A stretch of 64,000 bases of DNA. Origin: UBA1240 sp045599185. GTDB taxonomy: Bacteria; Spirochaetota; Spirochaetia; Treponematales; Treponemataceae. The notes below the pieces were generated by a model. It saw nothing but the letters and a program-made list of their open reading frames with translations. It was not told the origin of the DNA and did no database searches. Positions 25,136 through 34,038 of the stretch are shown here, piece by piece. The stretch spans positions 1 through 64,000 of the forward strand of contig JAZRVO010000016.1 in the NCBI GenBank assembly GCA_045599185.1, written 5' to 3'. The translations under genes and the position numbers were made by a program. Every line of letters starts with the position of its first letter. Position 1 is the first letter of the stretch.

Positions 25136-25555
25136 TTACAGGGCTTTTGTCAATATCAGTTCCATGGGCTGTTCGTAGCCGGGAACATTGACCGTAAAGC
25201 CGCCGCTGTCTTTGTAGCCGATTTTGCGGTAAAAATGCTGGGCGTTTTCATCCACCTGGGTTGATGTCATAACCATGCCGTAGCCCTGTTTTTTCATGTC
25301 GGCTTCCCAGTGTTCCATTATCATTCTGCCCAGACCATGCCGCTGTGCACCGGGGCTTACAAAAAGCATGGTACAAAAAGGCGTGTTGTCCCAAAACAAA
25401 TTGAAGCGCAAAATAGCGGCGGGTGCGCCGTCCACCAGCAGAACATAGCCCTGACGGGCTCTAACTTTCTTTTCAAATTCGCTTTCTGGCAAATGCCGGT
25501 CTAAACTGAACCAAAAATCTTTGTCGCTGTTTTCCGCATATCTGATTTTTACCAC
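25136..25555 (-). CDS. GNAT family N-acetyltransferase
   Basis: 139 residues, GTG start with GGAGAATT upstream. The acetyl-CoA loop is SPGAQRHGLGRMIMEHW and the family helix ENAQHFYRKIGY follows. It resembles small-molecule GNATs of gut bacteria; substrate unknown. It is monocistronic. A 26-base fragment overlapping its stop is shared with the hydrolase gene at 23737. Confidence 0.85.
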   Translation of the reverse strand: MVKIRYAENSDKDFWFSLDRHLPESEFEKKVRARQGYVLLVDGAPAAILRFNLFWDNTPFCTMLFVSPGAQRHGLGRMIMEHWEADMKKQGYGMVMTSTQVDENAQHFYRKIGYKDSGGFTVNVPGYEQPMELILTKAL

Positions 25556-25635
25556 TCTAATTCTCCAAATTTCTTTAATTGCATTGCAAAACCGGCGTCT
25601 GGTGCGTTTTTACTTCAACTATTGTACAGCAAAAG

Positions 25636-25665
25636 TTGAAAATTTTTTAATTTTTGGGCTAAATT
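25636..25665 (+). promoter_or_regulatory. candidate promoter of the methyltransferase gene
   Basis: TTGAAA (25636-25641), an 18-base A/T-rich spacer, and TAAATT (25660-25665), 30 bases before the start codon at 25696. Confidence 0.35.
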
Positions 25666-25695
25666 ATCTTAGCAAAAACAAACGGAGACGCGCCG

Positions 25696-26292
25696 ATGAT
25701 TTGGGATAAACTTTCGCCTTTTTACGATTTTTTTGAAAAGATTTACAACGGCAAGTGTTTTAAAGGCATTGCGCTGGAAATTGTAAATTATGTAGAAGCC
25801 GGTGACACGGTTTTGGAATGTGCCTGCGGAACCGGGCTTTTGTCCGCGCCAATTGCAGGCAAGTGCAAAAAGCTTGTTGCAACAGATTTTTCCGAAGGAA
25901 TGCTGAAGCAGTGCGCCAAAAAACTGAAAAAATTTTCCAACGTTTCAATTGAAAAGCAAAGCATTTTGCAGTTGCCCTACCCGGACAATTCTTTTGACGT
26001 GGTAGTTGCCGCAAACGTAATTCACCTGCTGGGCGAACCCGAAAAAGCCATTAACGAATTAAAGCGTGTATGCAAAGCTGGCGGCAAAATTGTTATTCCA
26101 ACCTACGTTAACAGCGAAAAGAAAAACGCCGTAATTGCGGCAAAACTTTTGGGCAAAACCGGCGTAGATTTTAAGCGGCAGTTCAGCCTGCAAAGCTATA
26201 AAGAATTTTTTGAAAGCTTCGGCATTACAAATGCTGAATACAAAACAGTGCCCGGCAGAATGCCTTGCTGTTTTGCAAGCTTCATCAACTAA
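25696..26292 (+). CDS. class I SAM-dependent methyltransferase
   Basis: 198 residues. Motif I is VLECACGTGLLSAPIAG (Rossmann fold), motif post-I LVATDFSEGML with the SAM-binding Asp, and DVVVAANVIHLLGEP motif IV. The N-terminal WDKLSPFYDFFEKIYNGKCF is typical of UbiE/phospholipid-type methyltransferases. The substrate is unknown. A stop is followed by a strong hairpin. The ribosome site is CGGAGA. Confidence 0.85.
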   Translation: MIWDKLSPFYDFFEKIYNGKCFKGIALEIVNYVEAGDTVLECACGTGLLSAPIAGKCKKLVATDFSEGMLKQCAKKLKKFSNVSIEKQSILQLPYPDNSFDVVVAANVIHLLGEPEKAINELKRVCKAGGKIVIPTYVNSEKKNAVIAAKLLGKTGVDFKRQFSLQSYKEFFESFGITNAEYKTVPGRMPCCFASFIN

Positions 26293-26309
26293 AAAACAAA
26301 ACTGAAAAC

Positions 26310-26364
26310 AAAACGGCGAAGCCAAGACACGCAGAAGATTAAAGTCTTGCCTTCGCCGTTTTTA
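26310..26364 (+). terminator. terminator of the methyltransferase gene
   Basis: AAAACGGCGAAGCCAAGAC and GTCTTGCCTTCGCCGTTTT (one mismatch) form a long stem with a T run. Confidence 0.85.
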
Positions 26365-26383
26365 AAGTTTGCCATAAAACACA

Positions 26384-26416
26384 AAAAAAACCCTGACGCG
26401 CTGCATCAGGGTTTTT
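26384..26416 (-). terminator. terminator of the formate/nitrite channel gene
   Basis: AAAAACCCTGA (26386-26396) pairs with TCAGGGTTTTT (26406-26416), ending 8 bases from the channel's stop codon at 26424. Confidence 0.85.
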
Positions 26417-26423
26417 GTATCAT

Positions 26424-27218
26424 TTATTCGTTGTCTGTACTTGAAAGGAAAATTAACCAGTAGCCTGCACCAACCAGAACAGAACCACCAACAATATTGC
26501 CAAGTGTTACCGGCAGCAAATTGTTAAGCATCATGTTAGCCCAGGTTAAGCCTTCTGCCTGACCGCCGTTAAACATCTGGGCAAAAAGACCAGCCGGAAT
26601 GAAATACATGTTTGCAACTGAGTGTTCAAAACCACAGATAACAAACAGCGCAACAGGCAAATACAAAGAAAGAATCTTGCCGATTACGTCTTCTGTTGAG
26701 AAAGAACACCATACTGCAATACAAACCATGAAGTTACACAAAACACCTTTTATAAAAGCTTCCATAAAAGGCATATTTGCTTTTGTAACAGCAGTTGAAA
26801 GAACTTTATCCAGCAGTGCGCCGTTAAATACGTTCAAAACGTTGCCGTAATTAACCAGAAACGCAATTGCAACGCCACCAACAAAGTTGCCCAAATAAAC
26901 AACAAGCCAGCTGCGCAGCATGGAACGAAGATATGTATTCTTAGAAAGGACAGAAATGGTTATAAGACAGTTACCGGTAAACAATTCGCCGCCGGCAATA
27001 GTAATCATCATCAATCCAATAGGAAACACAAGTCCACTCAAACAGCGGCCAACTGCCGGTGAAGAAGAAGCACACATAGCAATCTGGCTGCCTAATGCAC
27101 CGAATGCAATAAATGCACCTCCAAAGATTCCGAGCAAAAACAGTACCCAAGATTTTCGGACTGTTTTTCCATCACCAACCATAATATAAATCTCTGCGAT
27201 TTCTCCTGGTGAATTCAT
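26424..27218 (-). CDS. formate/nitrite transporter (FNT) family channel
   Basis: 264 residues, six helices. The FNT marks are visible: GGELFTGNC, FEHSVANMYFIP (conserved pore-lining histidine in GFEHS) and NIVGGSVL. FNT pentamers move formate, nitrite or hydrosulfide across the inner membrane; formate is the likely cargo in a fermenting anaerobe. The upstream region 27249-27288 has a promoter-like pair and an inverted repeat. Confidence 0.9.
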   Translation of the reverse strand: MNSPGEIAEIYIMVGDGKTVRKSWVLFLLGIFGGAFIAFGALGSQIAMCASSSPAVGRCLSGLVFPIGLMMITIAGGELFTGNCLITISVLSKNTYLRSMLRSWLVVYLGNFVGGVAIAFLVNYGNVLNVFNGALLDKVLSTAVTKANMPFMEAFIKGVLCNFMVCIAVWCSFSTEDVIGKILSLYLPVALFVICGFEHSVANMYFIPAGLFAQMFNGGQAEGLTWANMMLNNLLPVTLGNIVGGSVLVGAGYWLIFLSSTDNE

Positions 27219-27248
27219 TTTTACTTCCTAATTTCCTATATATTAATT

Positions 27249-27288
27249 TTGTGTTATTTATAGTATCACAAATTAAATTCATTGTACA
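27249..27288 (-). promoter_or_regulatory. promoter and inverted repeat of the FNT gene
   Basis: On the minus strand TGTACA (plus positions 27283-27288) is 17 bases from TACTAT (27260-27265). The -10 is bracketed by an inverted pair TTGTG...CACAA (27249-27271). The half-sites resemble Rex operators, but the 13-base gap is longer than Rex uses (8), so the regulator is not identified. Confidence 0.4.
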
Positions 27289-27384
27289 GAATTAAAATTT
27301 TCATATTAGTGAATTAACGTTAGCAGTAAAATAACATATTACGCTACGCACAAGGCAAACAGACAGAACTTTAAATAAGCGGAT

Positions 27385-27879
27385 TTACCTTTTTTGTTCA
27401 ATTACGGTTTTTACCAGCTGCCACGCAATGCCACCTTCCCGCAGCAATGGCAGGGCGTTTTCAAGCTTTACCCATTCTACCGCGTCCACCTCGCCGGACA
27501 TTACAAAATCTTTTTTATTTACTTCAGCCATATAGCCCAGCATAAGCATTTCTTTTTTTTCGTAAGGGTAGCTTTTTATAAACCGAAGCCTTTCAACATC
27601 CTGCCCTATTTCTTCCTTAACTTCCCTTATTACGGTTTCTTCTGCCGATTCGCCAAGTTTCATAATGCCTGCAACGCACACGTATTTTGTAGCAGAAACA
27701 TAATTCTGCCGCAGCAGGGCAATTTCGCCGCATTCGTTTACCACGGCGGCAATAATGCTGGTAGTAAACATGTCCCACAAAGGCACGCTGCATTTTTCGC
27801 AGAAAGGAATGAACCCTTCATCGCCAATTTCCCTGCTGGTTAATTTTGAACCGCAAAACGGACAGTACACAAATTTCAT
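27385..27879 (-). CDS. Nudix hydrolase with N-terminal zinc ribbon (NudC-like)
   Basis: 164 residues. Residues 6-30 contain CPFC and CEKC, a zinc ribbon as in NADH pyrophosphatases, followed by a Nudix box GIMKLGESAEETVIREVKEE that fits G-x5-E-x7-REV-x-EE-x-G. Unlike E. coli NudC it lacks the SQPWPFPxS substrate motif, so the substrate may be another dinucleoside or nucleotide sugar. AAGGAA precedes the ATG. Confidence 0.85.
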   Translation of the reverse strand: MKFVYCPFCGSKLTSREIGDEGFIPFCEKCSVPLWDMFTTSIIAAVVNECGEIALLRQNYVSATKYVCVAGIMKLGESAEETVIREVKEEIGQDVERLRFIKSYPYEKKEMLMLGYMAEVNKKDFVMSGEVDAVEWVKLENALPLLREGGIAWQLVKTVIEQKR

Positions 27880-27913
27880 ATTTGCTTCCTTATATATAAG
27901 AGTTTTTTAATGC

Positions 27914-28510
27914 TTATTCTGCAATGGTTTTACCAAGCTGGTATGCCTGAAGGCAAAAAGTGCCGGCACGCTGGCGGCGGTTTTCGTCGTTGCCATAGCC
28001 GCGGGTCATTTCGTCAAAAACGAAAAATTCACATTTTTTTGCGCGGTCGTGAATGCGGTCGCCAATCATGGTGCATTTAATTGCTTCAATCTGTTCACGG
28101 CGAATGGCTTCACTCTGGCTTCCGCCCATTGTCATAATAAAAACGGCTTTTTCAAGGGTTTTCATGCTGCGGCTGCCGTAAGCATAGCCGTAAGTCCACA
28201 CGCGCTGAAACCAGCCTTCAAGCATTGCCGGTGCAGAAGTCCAGAAATTTGGAAAAATAAAGACAATCGCGTCTGATTTTTCTATTTTTTCCTGTTCGGC
28301 CTTAACGTCGGCAGGTATTTCCATCGTTTCATTGTAAAAGGCCTCGCGCAGATATTCGCTTTCGCTTATTACCGGGTTAAAGTTTTGCGCGTACAAATCG
28401 CTAATCAGGCATTCGTTTCCGGCTTCAACTGCGCCTTTTACAAAAGCCTGTTTTGCAGAAAAAGTAAAACTGCTGCTGCTTGGGTGGCAGTAAACTACCA
28501 GAATTTTCAT
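27914..28510 (-). CDS. NAD(P)H-dependent flavin oxidoreductase (flavodoxin-like fold)
   Basis: 198 residues from the ATG at 28510 (GGGGGAT upstream); the frame could be extended by 8 codons but those lack a ribosome site. The pattern KILVVYCHPSSSSFT (FMN phosphate loop) and VFIFPNFWTSAPAMLEGWFQRV match the WrbA/MdaB/NQO-type quinone or flavin reductases. No membrane or redox cluster. Likely a house-keeping NAD(P)H quinone reductase. Confidence 0.85.
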   Translation of the reverse strand: MKILVVYCHPSSSSFTFSAKQAFVKGAVEAGNECLISDLYAQNFNPVISESEYLREAFYNETMEIPADVKAEQEKIEKSDAIVFIFPNFWTSAPAMLEGWFQRVWTYGYAYGSRSMKTLEKAVFIMTMGGSQSEAIRREQIEAIKCTMIGDRIHDRAKKCEFFVFDEMTRGYGNDENRRQRAGTFCLQAYQLGKTIAE

Positions 28511-28611
28511 AAATCCCCCTTCAAATAACTTCAAATAACTTCAACAGAATAGAACAGTAAACAATTTTTATTCAAATTACAAGTTTTGCTTAGCAGTTTC
28601 AATTTCACTTT

Positions 28612-28689
28612 TGTCATGCTGAACTGGTTAGCCTTGGGCGGCTGTGCACTGCATCTGCATGGATTCCGAATCCAGTTTGGGATGACAAA
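28612..28689. repeat. dispersed palindromic repeat, copy 3 (complete)
   Basis: 78 bases opening TGTCATGCTGAACTGG and closing CAGTTTGGGATGACAAAA, the same layout as 22071-22148, with about 80% identity by eye. It lies between the NAD(P)H oxidoreductase and GH5 genes, 64 bases before the latter's start. Confidence 0.75.
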
Positions 28690-28753
28690 ATTTTAAAACT
28701 CGATATTCTGGCCAGTAAAAAACGTGTTACAATGTGTGCCGGAGGAATTTTAG

Positions 28754-29779
28754 ATGAAACTTAAAACCTGGACAGGCTACCAGAATGGCGTAAACCTTGG
28801 CGGCTGGCTTTCTCAGTGCTGCCACGAAAAAAAACACTACGACACTTTTATTTGCGAAGACAACATTAAGCAGATTAAAAGCTGGGGTTTAGACCACGTG
28901 CGCCTGCCTATTGACTATAATCTTTTGCAGACAGGCACAGGCGAATTTATTGATGCCAATTTTTGCTACATTGACAGCTGCGTTGAATGGTGTAAAAACG
29001 CCGGGCTTAATTTAATTTTAGACCTGCACAAAACCGCAGGTTTTTCTTTTGATAAAGGCGAACAGGAAACGGGCTTTTTTGGAAACCCAAAGTACGAAAA
29101 AATGTTCACTGACCTTTGGTGCGAGTTTGCCCGGCGTTACGGCAAGCTGGGTGACAGCATTGCCTTTGAACTGCTGAACGAAATAACCGACCCAAGCTTT
29201 AACCCGGACTGGCAGAGAATTTCTGCCCAAACGATTAAGGCCATCCGTTCAATTTGCCCCACAGTAAAAATTCTTATTGGCGGTTACTGGAACAACAGTG
29301 CGGCGGCTGTAAAAGACCTGATTATGCCGCCGGACGAAAACATAATTTACAATTTTCACTGTTACAGCCCGCTGTGCTTTACCCATCAGGGTGCACACTG
29401 GGTAGAAGCAATGCCAACCGATTTCAGGCTTGAATACCCTTTCAGTTTTGACGACCCGAAAGCCGCCGGTGCAAAAAAAGCCTACGAAATTATGAAAATG
29501 GAATGGCCGAAAGGCGAAACCGGGCTTGATGCCATTGACCGGGAAATTTTTGAAGCCGTAAAGGTTGCACAGGAACGCGGCGTAATGCTTTACTGCGGCG
29601 AATACGGCGTTATCGATTTGGCAATGCCGGATTCTACCCTGGCGTGGTTTAAGGACATTCATTCGGTTTTTGAAAAATATGGCATTGGCCGCGCCTGCTG
29701 GAATTATAAGGAAAAAGATTACGGCATAAGCGGTGCCCACTATGATTCAATAAGGAATGAACTGCTGAAATATTTATAG
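28754..29779 (+). CDS. glycoside hydrolase family 5 protein (cytoplasmic)
   Basis: 341 residues without signal peptide. Its TIM barrel carries GH5 marks: GVNLGGW, DHVRLPIDY, the acid/base glutamate in LLNEITD (near residue 141), the histidine/tyrosine in YNFHCYSP, and the nucleophile glutamate in CGEYGV (near 281). GH5 enzymes cut beta-1,4 glucans, mannans or related oligosaccharides; an intracellular form would act on imported oligosaccharides. GGAGG is 9 bases before the ATG. No sugar transporter is adjacent. Confidence 0.85.
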   Translation: MKLKTWTGYQNGVNLGGWLSQCCHEKKHYDTFICEDNIKQIKSWGLDHVRLPIDYNLLQTGTGEFIDANFCYIDSCVEWCKNAGLNLILDLHKTAGFSFDKGEQETGFFGNPKYEKMFTDLWCEFARRYGKLGDSIAFELLNEITDPSFNPDWQRISAQTIKAIRSICPTVKILIGGYWNNSAAAVKDLIMPPDENIIYNFHCYSPLCFTHQGAHWVEAMPTDFRLEYPFSFDDPKAAGAKKAYEIMKMEWPKGETGLDAIDREIFEAVKVAQERGVMLYCGEYGVIDLAMPDSTLAWFKDIHSVFEKYGIGRACWNYKEKDYGISGAHYDSIRNELLKYL

Positions 29780-29800
29780 CGTAAAGGTAAAACTGAACCT

Positions 29801-29888
29801 AAAAAAGGCTGGCTTTTTTTAAGTGCACCGCGATTTTGATGAAACAAACACCGGAAAATGCACTACATTAAATGCACAGCCTTTTTTG
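29801..29888. terminator. bidirectional terminator
   Basis: AAAAAAGGCTG (29801-29811) pairs with CAGCCTTTTTT (29877-29887), with GTGCAC/TGCAC arms inside. It separates the GH5 gene from the convergent NifX-like gene; a local hairpin at 29801-29819 is an alternative. Confidence 0.6.
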
Positions 29889-29903
29889 TTTTTCAGCCTG
29901 TTA

Positions 29904-30302
29904 TTACAGTTTAATGGAAGGCATTTTATTTTCAGAATGACCTTCGCTGTGGTGGTGTTCGCCGTGATGCTGGCAGCGCGCATTGGGATTGCCGACAAGC
30001 GTGCCTGCCGCAAAAGACTGGGCAGCTGCATCTGCACTTCCCGTTACGCCTGCCACCTGCGTTATTCCGGCCGCGTTTAATGCGTCTATTGCGCCCTGCC
30101 CCCGGTTGCCAAGAATAAGGGTCTGCACGCCCAGCTGCTTAAGGTAGGTTGCAAGGTCGTGGTGTCCAAATCCGCCGTTATCAACAACAGCAGAACCGAT
30201 TATTGTGCCGTCGCAAATATCAAACAGCTTGAACCACTGGGTGCGCCCAAAATGCTGAAATACGTTTCCTGTTTCTTTTTCGTAAGTTACTGCAATTTTC
30301 AT
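29904..30302 (-). CDS. dinitrogenase Fe-Mo cofactor (NifB/NifX/NifY) family protein
   Basis: 132 residues. KIAVTYEKETGNVFQHFGRT matches the NifX/DUF134-type small cofactor-binding proteins, with the VVDNGGFGHHDLATYLKQLG strand-helix. The C-terminus is His-rich (HHGEHHHSEGH), suggesting metal handling. No other nif genes are here, so nitrogenase is not implied; such proteins in spirochaetes may bind Fe-S or molybdenum-like cofactors. AGGAA precedes the start. Confidence 0.8.
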   Translation of the reverse strand: MKIAVTYEKETGNVFQHFGRTQWFKLFDICDGTIIGSAVVDNGGFGHHDLATYLKQLGVQTLILGNRGQGAIDALNAAGITQVAGVTGSADAAAQSFAAGTLVGNPNARCQHHGEHHHSEGHSENKMPSIKL

Positions 30303-30408
30303 ATACTTTCCTGTTAGTCTCCTGTCTGTAGAATTTGCCAGTTTTGCGCCTGTTAAAGTGCGCCTGTTTTAAAATCTGTCTTTTAGCCCTGTGCCGTTTT
30401 ATAAAAAT

Positions 30409-32466
30409 TTACAAATAAGGCATCCACACGCGCATTTCGCCGGGCGCACGGTTGCACCAGGCGTAGTACGGAATCATTTCGATGGAAACTTCCTGATAAG
30501 ACGGGGCGCAGTCGCTGTAAAGGGGTTGGTCACCACCGGCAAAAGGAAGCTGACGCAGGCCTTTAACGGTAATTTTGCGGCAGTTGCCCAATTCGCTGCA
30601 AAGTGCGCCAAACTGCGGTTCGGCGTTTTGCAAAACACGCAGCCCAAGCACGTCGCCATTATCCGCAGATTCCGCACAGTAAACCAGCGGGCCTGCCATT
30701 ACTGCAAGTTTAGCAGAATTGGATGCAACTTTTGAATTGCAGTAAACCTTGCGAAGGTTAAGGTCAAAGCTGAATTCAATTTTGCCCGATTTGCCAGAAC
30801 CGGCAGAAATTACGGACTGCAACGGAACTTTTAAAAAGCCTTTTGAAAAGACTGCGCCATTTTCCGTGGAAGATTCGCAGATGATGGCTGTGCCATTTTT
30901 AATTTCAGCAATTGTTTTACCGTTCATGCTGATTTTTGCATTTTTTACCCAGCCGGGAATGCGCAGGGCAAAATTTTCTGCTTCGGTTTCTTCTATATTA
31001 CCGGCCGCATTCTGCACAAAGCTGCTGGCTTTTTCTGTTTTTTCAAAATTATAGCAAACTGTGCCTTCAAACGGGTAATTTGTGCTTTGGGTAATTTTCA
31101 AACCGGCCTGCGGCAGGGTTAAAACGCCGTCTATAAACAGAAGGCTAGAAAGTGTTTTGCCCTGCAAAGACCAGGCATAATTGGCAATGTCCGTAATTGT
31201 GCGTGCAATGTTTGGCGGGCAGCAGGCGCAGCCAAACCAGCCGGGGCGTGCACTTAGTGCGTGCTTGTGGGTCGGTATTATTCCCGAAATATCCGGCAGC
31301 GATTCCAGCGGGTTTACGTAGAAAAACTTTTTGCCGTCAAGCTGCATTCCTGCAAGCACGTTGTTGTAAAGTGCGCGTTCCATCACATCAATGTATTCTG
31401 CATTTCCTTCAAGGCGAAACATTTGCCGGGCAAACATCATAAGCGAAATTGCGGCGCAGGTTTCGGTGTAGGCTGTATCGTTGGGCAAATCATAATCGGC
31501 CGTAAAGGATTCAAGGTGAGCCGTAGAACCGATGCCGCCGGTTATGTACATTCGCTTTTGGGTAATGTTGTGCCACAACCGGCGGCACGCCTGTGCAAGT
31601 TCTTCATCGCCAAATGTTATGGCGGCATCTGCCATTGCGGTGTAAAGGTAACCGGCGCGCACTGCATGACCGGTTGCAACGCTAAGTTCCTTTGCAGGGT
31701 TATCATTCTGGGCGTATTTTGGGTCTACGCTTTCCGCGCCCCACACATTCCAGTTCCGGCTTTCCATTTCCTTGTTGAAAAACCGGCTGTCAACGCCGCG
31801 AACATCTATAAAGTGCCTTGCAAGCCGGGCATATTTTTCATTTCCTGTTGCCCTGCTTAATTTTAAAAGTGCAAGCTCTACTTCCGGGTGTCCGGGATAA
31901 CCGGGATTCTGGTTAACGATAAAATGCTGGTAAATGCAGTCTGCAAGTTTTTTTACCACGTTCAAAAGGCTGGTTTTGCCGGTGGCTTCGTAATGGGCAA
32001 CGCCGGCTTCTATAAAGTGCCCGGCGCAGTAAAGTTCGTGGGCATCGTGCAGGTTTTTAAACTTCTGGTCTGGGTACTTCAGGGTAAAATACGTGTCCAA
32101 ATATCCGTCTGCTTCCTGGGCGGCGGCAACCTGTTCAATAAGCCGGTCAATGCGCTTTTCCAGCTCCGGGTTTGGGTACTGTACAAGTGAATAGCTGGCG
32201 GCTTCAAGCCATTTTGCAACGTCGCTGTCCTGAAAAACCATGCCGCCAAAAGTGCCGCCGGTTTTTCCGTACTTCAGTTTTTCTGCGGCAAGAATGAAGT
32301 TTTTAACGCTGTGGCTTTTTTCTATGCCGGGTATTTCATCGTGAATGGCTTTTTCCTGATACGGAATTATGTTTTTAACCGCAATTTCCTGATAGAATTT
32401 CCAGAATGAACCAGAAACCTTAAAAAAATGGTTCATGGTTGGTGCTTTTTCATTTTCTTTTGTCAT
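30409..32466 (-). CDS. GH127 beta-L-arabinofuranosidase family protein
   Basis: 685 residues from the ATG at 32466 (AAGGAA just upstream; the earlier ATG abuts that site). It matches the GH127 (former DUF1680) fold: the (alpha/alpha)6 barrel begins with AIHDEIPG and the Zn/Cys site is seen as TETCAAI and FGCACCPPN (near residue 410), where the second cysteine group holds the catalytic Cys. No signal peptide, so it acts in the cytoplasm on arabinose-containing oligosaccharides. It is monocistronic. Confidence 0.9.
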   Translation of the reverse strand: MTKENEKAPTMNHFFKVSGSFWKFYQEIAVKNIIPYQEKAIHDEIPGIEKSHSVKNFILAAEKLKYGKTGGTFGGMVFQDSDVAKWLEAASYSLVQYPNPELEKRIDRLIEQVAAAQEADGYLDTYFTLKYPDQKFKNLHDAHELYCAGHFIEAGVAHYEATGKTSLLNVVKKLADCIYQHFIVNQNPGYPGHPEVELALLKLSRATGNEKYARLARHFIDVRGVDSRFFNKEMESRNWNVWGAESVDPKYAQNDNPAKELSVATGHAVRAGYLYTAMADAAITFGDEELAQACRRLWHNITQKRMYITGGIGSTAHLESFTADYDLPNDTAYTETCAAISLMMFARQMFRLEGNAEYIDVMERALYNNVLAGMQLDGKKFFYVNPLESLPDISGIIPTHKHALSARPGWFGCACCPPNIARTITDIANYAWSLQGKTLSSLLFIDGVLTLPQAGLKITQSTNYPFEGTVCYNFEKTEKASSFVQNAAGNIEETEAENFALRIPGWVKNAKISMNGKTIAEIKNGTAIICESSTENGAVFSKGFLKVPLQSVISAGSGKSGKIEFSFDLNLRKVYCNSKVASNSAKLAVMAGPLVYCAESADNGDVLGLRVLQNAEPQFGALCSELGNCRKITVKGLRQLPFAGGDQPLYSDCAPSYQEVSIEMIPYYAWCNRAPGEMRVWMPYL

Positions 32467-32711
32467 AAACATTTCCTTAAAAAACGTGTCCGTTATTTTA
32501 GCATTTGCCGCCGCAATAAAGCCCTGCTACTTGAAATATTTTACAATATAAACTAATTTTAGTATATTATATTACAAATAGTATTATAGTTACCGCGAAT
32601 GCATAAGCATTATTCAATTAAATGCCAAATTTTATTTTGAACAAAAAAACATTAAAAAACCGGCATTTGGTTGCACATTGCGTTCAAACTGATAAAAAAA
32701 AGGTTAAAAAC

Positions 32712-34025
32712 ATGGAAATATTTTATTACTGCAAACTGCAAATTGCGTGTCTGGCATTTCTGGCCTTTTTAGGCTACCAGAACATACACGAAGGCCGCCG
32801 CCTTTCTAAAGTTTCCGGCAAAAGCTTCTGCACGCCCATTTTTGATTCAATGTTTGTGTGTGCATACATTGCCATTATTTTTGACGGCGTTACGGCGTAT
32901 ACGGTTAACCACCTGCAAACCGTGCCGCTGGCAGTAAACAACCTGTGCCATTTTCTGTTTTATTTTTCATATCAGATATTTATCGTTCTGCATTATACAT
33001 ACTGGCTTTGCAAAGCCAATAAAATGCCCCAAAACTGGTATAAACGCATTTGCCACTACTTACCGTCGCTGCTTTCCATGATTGCTACGGCGCAACTTAT
33101 GACCACAACCGAATACCGAATTGGCAAATATACAAATTATTCAATGGGTTTAAGCGTTTATTTAATTTACGGCGTTCTGCTGCTTTATTTTGTACGCACG
33201 TTTATGATATTCCTTCAAAACCTGCGTTCAATACGCAACCAGAAACGCACAAGCCTTATTGCGGTTGTTTCAACAGTAATGCTGCTTTTAATAATTCAAA
33301 GCGTTTTCCCGGAAACCCTCGTTTCTTCCGTTGGCGTAACGCTGGTAATTTTATGCATTTATTTAGGCATAGAAAACCCTACTGTAAAAACCGTAGAATT
33401 TTACCACGATGAAATGATTTTAAGCTTTTCAACGCTGATGGAAACCAAGGACGGTTCAACAGGCAGCCACATTCGCCGCACTTCTGCCTATGCCGAACTT
33501 ATTGCCGAAAAACTGGGCGAACGCATCGAATACCGCAAGGTAATTGACCGCGACTTTATAAACGAAATGAAGTCGGCAGCACCAATGCACGACATTGGCA
33601 AAATAGGCATTCCAGACAGTATCCTGCAAAAACAGGGCAAATTAAGCGACGAAGAATATGAAATTATGAAAACTCATTCAAAAATTGGTGCAGAAATAAT
33701 TCAGAATACTTTTGGCCAGATGGAAAAACTGCATCAGCAGAGCATGGCTTATAATGTTGCCCTTTACCACCACGAAAAATGGAACGGAAGGGGCTATCCG
33801 GCAGGAATTTCGGGTATCGACATTCCGCTTTGTGCCCGGATTATGGCGGTTGCCGATGTTTTTGACGCGGTTTCGGCAAAAAGGTGTTACCGCGATGCAA
33901 TGCCTTTGGACACGTGCTTTAAAATTATTGAAAACGGCAAAGGCACAGACTTTGACCCGGAAATTGCAGACGTGTTCCTGCAAAACCGGGCCGAAGTAGA
34001 AGCAATTTACAATTCAGTTTCCTGA
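32712..34025 (+). CDS. membrane HD-GYP domain protein
   Basis: 437 residues from the ATG at 32712; the frame extends 30 codons further but the membrane domain begins at MEIFYYC. The N-terminal 220 residues have about six or seven hydrophobic helices of a MASE-like sensor. The HD-GYP domain has SHIRRTSAYAELIA, MHDIGKIGIPD (HD pair), YHHEKWNGRGYP (GYP) and MAVADVFDAVSAKR. Such proteins hydrolyse c-di-GMP to GMP. It probably senses a membrane signal; no partner is adjacent. The ribosome site is weak. Confidence 0.9.
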   Translation: MEIFYYCKLQIACLAFLAFLGYQNIHEGRRLSKVSGKSFCTPIFDSMFVCAYIAIIFDGVTAYTVNHLQTVPLAVNNLCHFLFYFSYQIFIVLHYTYWLCKANKMPQNWYKRICHYLPSLLSMIATAQLMTTTEYRIGKYTNYSMGLSVYLIYGVLLLYFVRTFMIFLQNLRSIRNQKRTSLIAVVSTVMLLLIIQSVFPETLVSSVGVTLVILCIYLGIENPTVKTVEFYHDEMILSFSTLMETKDGSTGSHIRRTSAYAELIAEKLGERIEYRKVIDRDFINEMKSAAPMHDIGKIGIPDSILQKQGKLSDEEYEIMKTHSKIGAEIIQNTFGQMEKLHQQSMAYNVALYHHEKWNGRGYPAGISGIDIPLCARIMAVADVFDAVSAKRCYRDAMPLDTCFKIIENGKGTDFDPEIADVFLQNRAEVEAIYNSVS

Positions 34026-34038
34026 ATTACAGTTCAAA

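Noticed and set aside
27249..27271. Rex operator
   Set aside because: Arms fit (TTGTG/CACAA), but the 13-base gap is not the 8 bases of known Rex sites, so I report it only as an unidentified inverted repeat.
29904..30302. nitrogen fixation locus
   Set aside because: Only a NifX/NifB-family small protein is present, without nifHDK or other nif genes; the family also occurs in non-fixing anaerobes.
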